A stretch of DNA of 38,118 nt from GWA1-39-11 sp964360265 (lineage in GTDB: Bacteria; Patescibacteriota; Microgenomatia; Levybacterales; GWA1-39-11). Location of the stretch: the NCBI GenBank assembly GCA_964360265.1, contig CAYHUY010000006.1:1-38118 (forward strand). Reading direction: 5' to 3'. Below the pieces are notes generated by a model. The model had not been told where the DNA came from and did not search any database. It saw only the letters and a list, made by a program, of their open reading frames with translations. Position 1 is the stretch's first letter; every line of letters begins with the position of its first letter. A program made the translations under genes and the position numbers. This document shows positions 1 through 6,316 of this stretch, in pieces.

Positions 1-1770
1 GACGTTTGATGCAAGAAGTTTTACGCAAGCATTAAATTCTTCTTGATAGTTTTTTAGTTTTTTCTTATCATCTTTGGCCTCAGCCTCATTTATAAGCTCG
101 GTTAATTGGGTAAGTTTTGTTTTTATTGATGACTTTCTTACTTGTTTTACTACCTTTTCAAGCTCGCGAATAAAATGTTCATCGTCGACAAATTCTGGAA
201 TTGGTGAAAGATAGGATGTATCAAAAGGTACGTGAAGTTCAGTAGGTATAAATTTCACGAAGGCAGGAATGTTAAATACGGTGTCTTGGTATTTGTATTT
301 TTCCAAATACGACAATAGTTTATCCAAGGAAGGCATGGTGAGCTTAATTTCATCCAGTATTGCAAGAGTTTTTATTAAAGATTCCTTTGGATTTTTTGAT
401 TGGAAAATTAGGGCAAGCAGGTAAATTTCAAGGACTTCTTCATGAGGCAGTAGTCGCTTTTGGGAAATTTTTGGTTTCTCAACTTCTGCCCCTTCCGCTT
501 TATCTGCTTGTTTTAGTACGCTCTCAAAAGAAGTATTTATTTTTTCAGCCAACTTTTTCAAAAAATGTTCTCTTATTACTTCATTGTCTATAGCTACTAT
601 ATAAGGAAGGGTTTTTTCAAGAATATTTTTCTTACCCTCGGATGTTTTTTGATCAAACTGATCGATTGCAGAGTCAATAATAAAGTCATAAACATTCGTG
701 TCATTTCTTACCGCTTTTTTAAAATCACCAGGATTTTGTCTTAAGACATCATCCGCGTCTTTTCCTGAAGCAAGACTAATAACAGTTGCGGTTATTCCCT
801 GTCTTTCAATTAAGGCGATTGATCTTCTTTGTGCTTCAGTTCCTGCAGGATCTTGATCAAAGCAGAATGCAAATCTTTGAGTAAATCTTTTAAGGAGTTT
901 TATTTGATTTCCCGTTAAAGCTGTCCCTTTGACAGCAACTATATTTAAAATTCCCTCTTTATGCGCGGAAATTACGTCAAATTCACCCTCAACTATAATT
1001 ACCTTTCCCTCTTTTTTTATTGCATCGGAAGCAAGATTTAAACCGAACAATGTATCACCTTTGATGTAAACGGGAGTTTCGCGAGTATTTACATACTTTG
1101 GTCCGCCAGCTAGCGGGTTTTCATTAATCGCTCGTCCTGAGAAAGCGACAACATCTTTTCTGTGATTGATAATTGGGAAAATAATTCGATCTTTGAAAAA
1201 ATCAGAGACATATCTGCCTTTCCGATATGCCAATCCTGCAAGAAGCAAATCATCTTCCTTATATTTTTTTTTACCAATTAGATACTTAACAAGCGCGTCA
1301 CTTGCCGGCGCGTATCCCAAATTGAAAGTATTGATCAGAGGGACGGTTATTTTTCGTTCATCGTTTAAGTATTTTAATGCTCGTTTTCCGGCAGGATGTG
1401 AAAGAAGAAGATAGTTGTAGAATTGAGCGCAGAGGTGGTTCAATGAATAAATCAACTCTTGTGTTTTTTCACGATCAGATCTTGCGGCTGAAACTGTTAA
1501 TGCTACGCCTGTTCGCTGCGCAAGTTCTCGCAAGGATTCAGCAAATGTGATATTTTCATATTCCATCAAGAAGGTAAAAATGTCCCCTCCTTTATTGCAA
1601 CCAAAACAATGCCAAATTTGACGTTCAGGAGAAACTACAAAGGATGGAGTTCTCTCTGAATGAAAAGGACAATTTGCTTTAAAGTTACGCCCTGCTTTTT
1701 TAAGCTGAATTCGCTCCCCAATTAAGTCAACAATATCAAGTTTTGATTTTACTTTTTCAACGTCATCCAT
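1..1770 (-). CDS. dnaG: DNA primase DnaG (3' end cut by window edge)
   Basis: Synthesises RNA primers for replication. My minus-strand translation begins MDDVEKVKSKLDIVDLIGER at 1770 and stays open to base 1, giving 590 codons with the C-terminal part missing. A CHC2 zinc finger is complete (C34, H37, C55, C58 around CPFHSERTPSF and WHCFGC). The TOPRIM domain shows the acidic EGEFD motif (E261-D265) and the DQD metal motif (D305, D307). Residues 218-224 (NPLAGGP) sit where other primases have a short loop and are encoded by an imperfect palindrome, probably an in-frame insertion. No Shine-Dalgarno site is visible. A possible extended -10 box lies about 46 bp upstream. In many bacteria the next gene would be rpoD, which would lie off the left edge. 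Confidence 0.96.
   Translation of the reverse strand, partial: MDDVEKVKSKLDIVDLIGERIQLKKAGRNFKANCPFHSERTPSFVVSPERQIWHCFGCNKGGDIFTFLMEYENITFAESLRELAQRTGVALTVSAARSDREKTQELIYSLNHLCAQFYNYLLLSHPAGKRALKYLNDERKITVPLINTFNLGYAPASDALVKYLIGKKKYKEDDLLLAGLAYRKGRYVSDFFKDRIIFPIINHRKDVVAFSGRAINENPLAGGPKYVNTRETPVYIKGDTLFGLNLASDAIKKEGKVIIVEGEFDVISAHKEGILNIVAVKGTALTGNQIKLLKRFTQRFAFCFDQDPAGTEAQRRSIALIERQGITATVISLASGKDADDVLRQNPGDFKKAVRNDTNVYDFIIDSAIDQFDQKTSEGKKNILEKTLPYIVAIDNEVIREHFLKKLAEKINTSFESVLKQADKAEGAEVEKPKISQKRLLPHEEVLEIYLLALIFQSKNPKESLIKTLAILDEIKLTMPSLDKLLSYLEKYKYQDTVFNIPAFVKFIPTELHVPFDTSYLSPIPEFVDDEHFIRELEKVVKQVRKSSIKTKLTQLTELINEAEAKDDKKKLKNYQEEFNACVKLLASNV
1103..1116. repeat. GC-rich imperfect palindrome inside dnaG
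   Basis: CCGCCAGCTAGCGG has arms CCGC/GCGG around a self-complementary AGCT core, with one internal mismatch. Read on the minus strand it encodes LAGG within NPLAGGP of DnaG. It is much more GC-rich than its surroundings and keeps the reading frame. Confidence 0.55.
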
Positions 1771-1783
1771 TCTAGTTAGGAAA

Positions 1784-1807
1784 TAGCAACTAGATACTAG
1801 CTACTAG
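1784..1807. repeat. Intergenic repeat word TAGCAACTAGATACTAG (copy 1)
   Basis: The word TAGCAACTAGATACTAG (1784-1800) is followed by CTACTAG. Close relatives occur at 16015-16045 and, on the minus strand, at 25601-25618. Here it would fall in the 5' leader of dnaG if the extended -10 at 1816-1824 is used. Confidence 0.6.
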
Positions 1808-1815
1808 GTAGGGGT

Positions 1816-1824
1816 ATTGTAGCA
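1816..1824 (-). promoter_or_regulatory. Possible extended -10 promoter for dnaG
   Basis: On the minus strand TGCTACAAT matches the extended -10 pattern TGnTANAAT. No good -35 is visible. It lies just downstream of the T-tract of the structured terminator, so dnaG would be transcribed independently of the cassette, with a leader of about 40 nt made largely of the repeat word. Confidence 0.4.
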
Positions 1825-1840
1825 TATGTTTTTAAGCAAG

Positions 1841-1946
1841 AAAAAAGCCCGGACCGAAAAGTAATAAGTTGATGAAACGCGTGTGAACGCGTATAAACGA
1901 CATGCGTATCGTCGTTTATTCATCAACCGTTCCTAATCGGCCGGGC
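1841..1946 (-). terminator. Branched, three-way-junction RNA structure with terminal stem and T6 tract
   Basis: Read on the minus strand, an outer stem of 9 bp plus one bulged base (1938-1946 with 1847-1856) is followed by six T (1846-1841), as in an intrinsic terminator. Its loop is not simple. A 9-bp stem (1919-1927 with 1868-1876) encloses two hairpins: 8 bp (1911-1918 with 1894-1901, 9-nt loop) and 6 bp (1887-1892 with 1877-1882, 4-nt loop). Only base 1893 is unpaired at the junction. This is either an unusual branched terminator for the three-gene cassette or the 3' part of a structured non-coding RNA. Confidence 0.65.
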
Positions 1947-1947
1947 C

Positions 1948-1985
1948 CTCACGATTTGCTCGTGAGCTTCGCCTAAAAAGGCGAG
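1948..1985 (-). other. Two consecutive hairpins downstream of the cassette
   Basis: CTCACGA (1948-1954) pairs with TCGTGAG (1960-1966) over a 5-nt loop. A second stem, CTTCGCC/GGCGAG with one bulge, spans 1967-1985. Together with the branched structure they fill most of the space between the cassette stop codon at 2013 and dnaG. Their role is unknown. Confidence 0.6.
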
Positions 1986-2012
1986 TTCTTCGCACTTTGT
2001 TGCTTGCGGATC

Positions 2013-2600
2013 TTATTCCTTTTCGCCGTTCTCGACTATCACGAGCGGGGGGCAAGCTTTGTCCCAGGCCGCCCTGACCTTGGCTCGCGCGTTGGCCACC
2101 CCTGGATTGTTCCAGTTCTTAGTGATCCCGAAGACCAACAGCGCAAGAAACAGAACCCCTCCTATGACGGATCCCATGACGTAGATCGTGATCAACCCAA
2201 GGACCGGGTTTACAATAGCCAGGTAGTAGACCAGGCCGGCGAAGAGAGCTACAAGTCCTAACCACCAAGGCATCACGCGCCGCCTCTTGCCTTTAGACGT
2301 GTACCCGTACGGGTAGAACATCTCGTTTTTGTACTTTTTGTACCACCGAAGCTCCGGGTCTTCGGTCTTAAACCACGTGGGCGTGCGACCTACGAACCAG
2401 GCGAAGATAGTGATCAGGGCGCAGATCGCAGCGATCACCAGGAACGCCAGCAGAGAGAGTGGAAGCTTGAACCAGTAGTAGGTACAGGCCTTTCCCTCAT
2501 TTGCTCTCCAGCCCCAGATCTCGCGGACCGCCTTGTAGTGCCATGTCGATGTCCTGACGTGGCTCAAGCTGTCCTTGGCCCTCGATAGTAAACTGAGCAT
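2013..2600 (-). CDS. Hypothetical membrane protein, phage-like cassette gene 3
   Basis: 195 aa. I do not recognise a named family. Hydrophobic segments lie at about residues 48-70, 110-130 and 132-157, with a basic stretch KGKRRR between the first and second. The N-terminal CTYYWFKLPLSLL and C-terminal KACPPLVIVENGEKE are reminiscent of small inner-membrane proteins of large tailed phages, where CP-hydrophobic tails are frequent; this is a recollection, not a proven match. The start is fixed by a strong AAGGAGG site 5 nt upstream of ATG. The gene is much more GC-rich than dnaG or comM. It is the last gene of a three-gene minus-strand cassette and is followed by strong hairpins. Confidence 0.75.
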   Translation of the reverse strand: MLSLLSRAKDSLSHVRTSTWHYKAVREIWGWRANEGKACTYYWFKLPLSLLAFLVIAAICALITIFAWFVGRTPTWFKTEDPELRWYKKYKNEMFYPYGYTSKGKRRRVMPWWLGLVALFAGLVYYLAIVNPVLGLITIYVMGSVIGGVLFLALLVFGITKNWNNPGVANARAKVRAAWDKACPPLVIVENGEKE

Positions 2601-2605
2601 CGCTT

Positions 2606-2612
2606 CCTCCTT
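2606..2612 (-). promoter_or_regulatory. Strong Shine-Dalgarno site AAGGAGG
   Basis: AAGGAGG lies 5 nt before the ATG of the 195-aa gene. Sites this strong are absent upstream of the low-GC genes in this window. Confidence 0.85.
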
Positions 2613-2624
2613 GTCTCGTCAAAG

Positions 2625-2702
2625 GCGGACTGAACGGCGGATCCCGATCCTTCGAGTCCCTCAGGACAAGTTGAGTCGGAACCCCCAGGTTAGCCGATGT
2701 TG
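2625..2702. repeat. Cassette linker repeat, copy A (contains CCTTCGA..CTCAGG element)
   Basis: This linker shares ordered blocks with copy B at about 3130-3185: GAACGGCG, GATCCTTCGA-N4-CTCAGGA, and TAGCYGATGTT just after the stop codon of the upstream cassette gene. The CCTTCGA-N4-CTCAGG core (2646-2665) resembles short palindromic elements that are widespread in bacterial intergenic DNA. A further core copy lies at 38082-38098. Confidence 0.6.
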
Positions 2703-2706
2703 TTGG

Positions 2707-3111
2707 CTATTCGTTGATTAGTGTATCGACGTGACCCTGCTCTTCGAGCTGCTCCTGGAGTTCATGCGCCGCATTGGTTCTGCCGTGTTCGTGAATGGCA
2801 CGAGTCGTGCTGTTATCAGCCTCACCGCTTGAGCGGAGAGACTGGATTGCCATCTCGGCGGCACCTTCTCCGTTGTCCCTGTTGAAGAGCCAGGAGTCGA
2901 ACGAATCGCCAGAGAGGTCGATCTTCATGACGCGGCCATTCAGGTAGTCGAAGCGGGAGCGAAAGCTCTGTGAGAGCTGTTCGCGCGCTTCGTCGATTGT
3001 CATCGGGCTTGGGGTGTAGGCCATAAAGCCCTTACCTTGCGGGCGTGCAGCGTTGTAGAGCGCAGCCAAGACCTCTGCCTTGTCTAAACCTGTGATGTCG
3101 ATGCTGGACAC
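2707..3111 (-). CDS. Small conserved phage/plasmid-type protein of unknown function
   Basis: 134 aa, soluble and acidic, with no membrane segment. The blocks KAEVLAALYNAARPQGKGF (about residues 12-30), DYLNGRVMKIDLSGDSFDSW (about 75-94) and NRDNGEGAAEMAI (about 97-109) match my memory of a small family found again and again in phage genomes and conjugative plasmids and usually annotated as hypothetical. The start is GTG, supported by AGGAGG 6 nt upstream. The ATG alternatives further in would remove the conserved N-terminus. The gene lies between two duplicated linkers and shares the high GC of its neighbours. No enzymatic motif is visible. Confidence 0.8.
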   Translation of the reverse strand: MSSIDITGLDKAEVLAALYNAARPQGKGFMAYTPSPMTIDEAREQLSQSFRSRFDYLNGRVMKIDLSGDSFDSWLFNRDNGEGAAEMAIQSLRSSGEADNSTTRAIHEHGRTNAAHELQEQLEEQGHVDTLINE

Positions 3112-3117
3112 GATTTT

Positions 3118-3123
3118 CCTCCT
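3118..3123 (-). promoter_or_regulatory. Strong Shine-Dalgarno site AGGAGG
   Basis: AGGAGG lies 6 nt before the GTG start of the 134-aa cassette gene and supports a non-ATG start. Confidence 0.85.
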
Positions 3124-3129
3124 GTCGCT

Positions 3130-3185
3130 ATGCGACTTGAACGGCGATCCTTCGACAAGCTCAGGATCCCAGACTAGCTGATGTT
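3130..3185. repeat. Cassette linker repeat, copy B
   Basis: Contains GATCCTTCGACAAGCTCAGG followed by ATC at 3146-3168, with perfect outer arms GATCCT/AGGATC, flanked by GAACGGCG and TAGCTGATGTT. It is homologous in order to the linker at 2625-2702. Confidence 0.6.
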
Positions 3186-3208
3186 TTGTGCCGGCGAAGA
3201 GCAGGGGC

Positions 3209-3613
3209 TCAGAAGAGTCGGATCATCCACTCAGTTGGGTATGCGAAGATCGCTATGATTAACGCATAGACCGCAACTACGATCCATAGAACATAGAGGT
3301 AAAGCCCTGCGATGAATTGAAGGCTAGCTGTGATACTAGCAAGCAATACTGGCGGACCCGTAGCGGTGTATGTTATAACCCGAGCAACCTTTCGAAACAG
3401 CGGCTTTCCGTGCTTACCAACCTCCTCTACTGCTGTGCTTGAGGCGTATACCATAGCCAGACACAACAAGGTGATCCACAGCCAGTTGGCGGGTCCCCCA
3501 TTTAGAGCGTCTCCGATGGCAACCCACGGCTTGGGTAGAAACTCGATTAGCCAGTTGTGGCTTACTACAAACGCCTCCCAAAGACCTACGAGGACCTCAC
3601 TTGTTTCGTACAC
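3209..3613 (-). CDS. Hypothetical small membrane protein, cassette gene 1
   Basis: 134 aa, family not recognised. Predicted membrane segments lie at about residues 43-60 (WLWITLLCLAMVYA), 78-100 and 103-127. A basic patch (EVGKHGKPLFRKVARV) follows the first segment. The start is GTG at 3613, supported by AAAGGAGC 7 nt upstream. The gene shares the composition and strong ribosome binding sites of the other two cassette genes. An assembly gap begins 43 bp upstream, so the cassette may continue into unseen sequence. Small membrane proteins in such cassettes are often phage or plasmid products, but nothing here proves a role. Confidence 0.7.
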   Translation of the reverse strand: MYETSEVLVGLWEAFVVSHNWLIEFLPKPWVAIGDALNGGPANWLWITLLCLAMVYASSTAVEEVGKHGKPLFRKVARVITYTATGPPVLLASITASLQFIAGLYLYVLWIVVAVYALIIAIFAYPTEWMIRLF

Positions 3614-3620
3614 TTAACTT

Positions 3621-3628
3621 GCTCCTTT
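3621..3628 (-). promoter_or_regulatory. Shine-Dalgarno site AAAGGAGC
   Basis: AAAGGAGC lies 7 nt upstream of the GTG start of the first cassette gene. Confidence 0.75.
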
Positions 3629-3655
3629 CATGAGCTGAAAATCCTTTCGGATGCT

Positions 3656-3755
3656 NNNNNNNNNNNNNNNNNNNNNNNNNNNNNNNNNNNNNNNNNNNNN
3701 NNNNNNNNNNNNNNNNNNNNNNNNNNNNNNNNNNNNNNNNNNNNNNNNNNNNNNN
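3656..3755. other. Assembly gap (100 N)
   Basis: Exactly 100 N separate the GC-rich cassette from the low-GC comM region. The true length is unknown, and the join between the two sides is not proven by sequence. The gene-free stretch 3614-3921 holds the cassette's first Shine-Dalgarno site, this gap, an inverted repeat and the comM promoter region. Confidence 0.99.
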
Positions 3756-3759
3756 GGTT

Positions 3760-3821
3760 TGAGGCAAAAATAGGCGTCTTTCGACATGCAAATAGCCGAT
3801 TTTAGCCTGAAAATTGCCTCA
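3760..3821. repeat. Inverted repeat just after the gap
   Basis: TGAGGCAA...AGGC (3760-3775) is complementary to GCCT...TTGCCTCA (3805-3821), giving two paired blocks with an internal loop. No T-tract follows in either direction, so a terminator role is uncertain. Confidence 0.6.
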
Positions 3822-3877
3822 GACAATGGCGCATTTATACCAAAAAAGAGGGGATATGTCAAATGCTATAGGATTAT

Positions 3878-3905
3878 ACTCAATACTCAATACTCAATAC
3901 TCAAT
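3878..3905 (+). repeat. Four tandem copies of ACTCAAT
   Basis: A perfect 7-bp unit, ACTCAAT, is repeated four times and ends 4 bp before the -10 box of comM. It therefore occupies the place where a -35 and spacer would lie. Confidence 0.9.
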
Positions 3906-3909
3906 ACTG

Positions 3910-3915
3910 TATACT
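3910..3915 (+). promoter_or_regulatory. -10 box of comM (TATACT), predicted leaderless start
   Basis: TATACT ends 6 nt before the ATG, so transcription would begin at the A of the start codon. No consensus -35 is visible because the upstream DNA is the ACTCAAT repeat. Confidence 0.5.
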
Positions 3916-3921
3916 GAATGA

Positions 3922-5466
3922 ATGTTTGCAAAGGTTCTTTCGGGAGCGGTTGTTGGGCTTGATGGGGTGCCAGTTGAGGTTGAAACGGATATTTTATCGG
4001 GGCTTCCTGCGTTTAGTATTGTTGGACTTCCGGATAAGGCAGTTGGTGAATCCCGCGAACGTGTTCGGTCCGCTTTAAAAAATATTTCAAAAGACCTTTT
4101 CCCGGATAAAAAATTGACTGTCAATCTCGCGCCGGGAGATCTGCCAAAAGAAGGCTCGGGTTTTGACTTGCCAATTGCCATTTCTATTCTTCTTGCAAAC
4201 AAACAGCTTTCCACAAAAGCGGCAGAGGATATTAAAGATTCAATATTCTTGGGCGAGTTATCTCTAGATGGGACATTGCGTCATACAAAAGGAGTCCTTC
4301 CAATAGTACTATTAGCGCGCAAGATCGGAATAAAAAGAGTCTTTCTTCCTGAAAAAAACGCGCTTGAAGCGGCGATTGTCTCAGGTATTGAAATTTATCC
4401 GTGCCGCGACCTCAAGCAAATTTTTCTTCATCTTTCGGGAGTAAAATTGATAAAACCCGCAAAGACTATTTCATACAAAAAATACCTTCACGATGAGGAG
4501 TACGATTTTGACATGCGCGATATAAAGGGTCAGGAATTCGTTAAACGAGCAATGGAGGTTGCTGTTGCGGGGGGGCATAATATCCTGCTCAAGGGACCAC
4601 CCGGAGCAGGAAAAACTTTAATTGCAAAAACAATTCCTTCCATCTTGCCACCATTAACATTTAATGAGGCCATTGAAGTTACAAAAATTTATAGTATTTC
4701 AGGCCTGCTTGAGAAAAACTCGCTAATTGTAATTCGTCCTTTTAGAAATCCACATCACACGACTTCTCATATAGGTTTGATTGGAGGATCAACAACCCCA
4801 AAGCCCGGAGAGGTATCACTTGCTCACCGCGGAGTTTTATTCTTGGATGAGTTTCCTGAGTTTCCCCGTCAGGCCCTTGAGGCATTGCGCCAGCCCTTAG
4901 AGGATGGACATGTTGTTGTTTCTCGCGCCAAACAGAGAGTTCAGTTTCCCAGCCGTTTTATGCTAGTTGCGGCACTTAATCCTTGTCCTTGTGGATTTTA
5001 CGGCGATGTCACCAATAAATGTATTTGTTCTTATCGAGAGATTTTAAAATACCAAAAACGGGTTTCAGGACCCATGCTAGACAGGATCGATATTCACGTT
5101 GATGTGCCGCAAGTTTTGGCTTCAAAAATTGTATCGGATGATGAGAATCTTACCGAGAGTTCGGCAAGAATACGAAAGAGAGTAATTGGTGCGCGAAAAA
5201 GACAAGAACGGCGATTTAAAGATAAGAAGATTGTCACAAATAGCGAAATGACGAGCCGCCAGCTAAAAGAATTTGCAAAAATAGAAGAGGATGCCCGTTC
5301 GGTTTTAAAAGAGGCCTTAATACGCCTTTCTTTGTCTGCCCGCTCTTACCATAAGGTTATAAAAATTGCCCAAACCATTGCGGATCTTCAAAATTCGAAT
5401 TCTATTCAAAGAGAACATGTACTTGAAGCACTGCAGTATAGACCAAGGATGGTTAACAGGGAATAG
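3922..5466 (+). CDS. comM: YifB/ComM family AAA+ ATPase (Mg-chelatase-like)
   Basis: 514 aa, close to the usual ~500-510. The N-terminal ChlI-like domain (about 20-140, GLPAFSIVGLPDKAVGESRERVRSAL) precedes the AAA+ core with Walker A GPPGAGKT (225-232), Walker B VLFLDEF (305-311) and the CPCG cysteine motif typical of the family. A C-terminal Mg-chelatase domain follows. Family members such as ComM act as hexameric helicases that extend branch migration during natural transformation; a role in DNA uptake here is inference. The start follows a -10 box by 6 nt, with no ribosome binding site. The next gene starts 4 nt after the stop. Confidence 0.95.
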   Translation: MFAKVLSGAVVGLDGVPVEVETDILSGLPAFSIVGLPDKAVGESRERVRSALKNISKDLFPDKKLTVNLAPGDLPKEGSGFDLPIAISILLANKQLSTKAAEDIKDSIFLGELSLDGTLRHTKGVLPIVLLARKIGIKRVFLPEKNALEAAIVSGIEIYPCRDLKQIFLHLSGVKLIKPAKTISYKKYLHDEEYDFDMRDIKGQEFVKRAMEVAVAGGHNILLKGPPGAGKTLIAKTIPSILPPLTFNEAIEVTKIYSISGLLEKNSLIVIRPFRNPHHTTSHIGLIGGSTTPKPGEVSLAHRGVLFLDEFPEFPRQALEALRQPLEDGHVVVSRAKQRVQFPSRFMLVAALNPCPCGFYGDVTNKCICSYREILKYQKRVSGPMLDRIDIHVDVPQVLASKIVSDDENLTESSARIRKRVIGARKRQERRFKDKKIVTNSEMTSRQLKEFAKIEEDARSVLKEALIRLSLSARSYHKVIKIAQTIADLQNSNSIQREHVLEALQYRPRMVNRE

Positions 5467-5470
5467 AATT

Positions 5471-6316
5471 ATGGTTAAAAAACTTGCAATTGCACTTGTT
5501 GTTTATTCTGTTATTTTACTTTTTGTGGGAAGACAGCTATCTTTTTTGCCGCAAATAAAATTCGATTCGAGTAAGACTACGGAAGATATAAGGAAAAATG
5601 TTTTAGGAAAATTTTTAAAAGGAGAAGAAGGTACTTACAGCATTTACTACAAAGATTTAAAAACAGGTGAGAAATTTGGAATTGATGAGAATAAGGTTGT
5701 AACCGCAGCGTCTCTTAATAAAGTTTTAATAATTTCTTATCTTTATAGCCTCGCAAAAGATAAGAAAATTGATCTTGAGGATAAAATTACAATACAAAAA
5801 AAAGACATTCAAAACTACGGAACCGGAAGTATAAGATATGGCGGAGAAGGGAAAGCTTATACCCTAAAACAACTGGTGAAGCTTGCGCTTGAACAATCCG
5901 ATAATACGGCAGCATATGTTTTAGGCGTAAGGCTTGGGCAAGACAAAATACAACAATACGGAGCGTCTCTTGGTTTAACTGCAGCCAATATGAATGATAA
6001 TAAAACAACGGCCGCGGAAATGGGTCGCTTGCTAGAACTTATTTACTCAAAAAAAATTACGAATGATTCCTTAACAGCGGAGCTTTTAGACTTTATGCGC
6101 GATACCGACTTTGAAGACCGCCTGGCACGCGATTTGCCATCGAACGTTTCAGTTTACCACAAAGCGGCAGATGCGGTTAATATGGTGCATGATGTAGGAA
6201 TAGTAGACGATGGTAAAAAATCCTTTATTTTGTCGATTTTAACAACCGATGTAACAAACGAGGAAGAGGCAAAAAAAACGATAGGTAAAATTGCCAAATT
6301 TATTTATGAAGACTGA
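5471..6316 (+). CDS. Class A beta-lactamase-like serine hydrolase, membrane-anchored
   Basis: 281 aa. An N-terminal hydrophobic segment (residues 5-20) suggests export or anchoring. The class A signature SxxK is S81-L-N-K84, and an SDN motif is present (EQSDNTAAYVL). The expected KTG triad is replaced by KAA in YHKAADAVNMVHDVGIV, although the following HDVGIV stretch is well kept. Activity on beta-lactams is therefore doubtful; a cell-wall hydrolase or peptidase role is as likely. The ATG lies 4 nt after the comM stop, which suggests coupling, and the last 11 nt overlap the ATPase gene. A longer reading from 5366 lies inside comM and was discarded. Confidence 0.85.
   Translation: MVKKLAIALVVYSVILLFVGRQLSFLPQIKFDSSKTTEDIRKNVLGKFLKGEEGTYSIYYKDLKTGEKFGIDENKVVTAASLNKVLIISYLYSLAKDKKIDLEDKITIQKKDIQNYGTGSIRYGGEGKAYTLKQLVKLALEQSDNTAAYVLGVRLGQDKIQQYGASLGLTAANMNDNKTTAAEMGRLLELIYSKKITNDSLTAELLDFMRDTDFEDRLARDLPSNVSVYHKAADAVNMVHDVGIVDDGKKSFILSILTTDVTNEEEAKKTIGKIAKFIYED

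Noticed and set aside
1868..1927. Integron attC-like site
   Set aside because: GTTGATG/CATCAAC look a little like core boxes, but they do not fit the GTTRRRY/RYYYAAC consensus and no integrase is visible.
3557..3862. Open frames running through the N gap
   Set aside because: They exist only because N codons are read through.
3878..3905. CRISPR-like array
   Set aside because: The units are 7 bp and contiguous without spacers; no cas genes are visible anywhere in the window.
3894..4214. Minus-strand open frame over the start of comM
   Set aside because: It lies opposite the strongly conserved comM coding sequence and includes repeat-derived codons; there is no recognisable protein.
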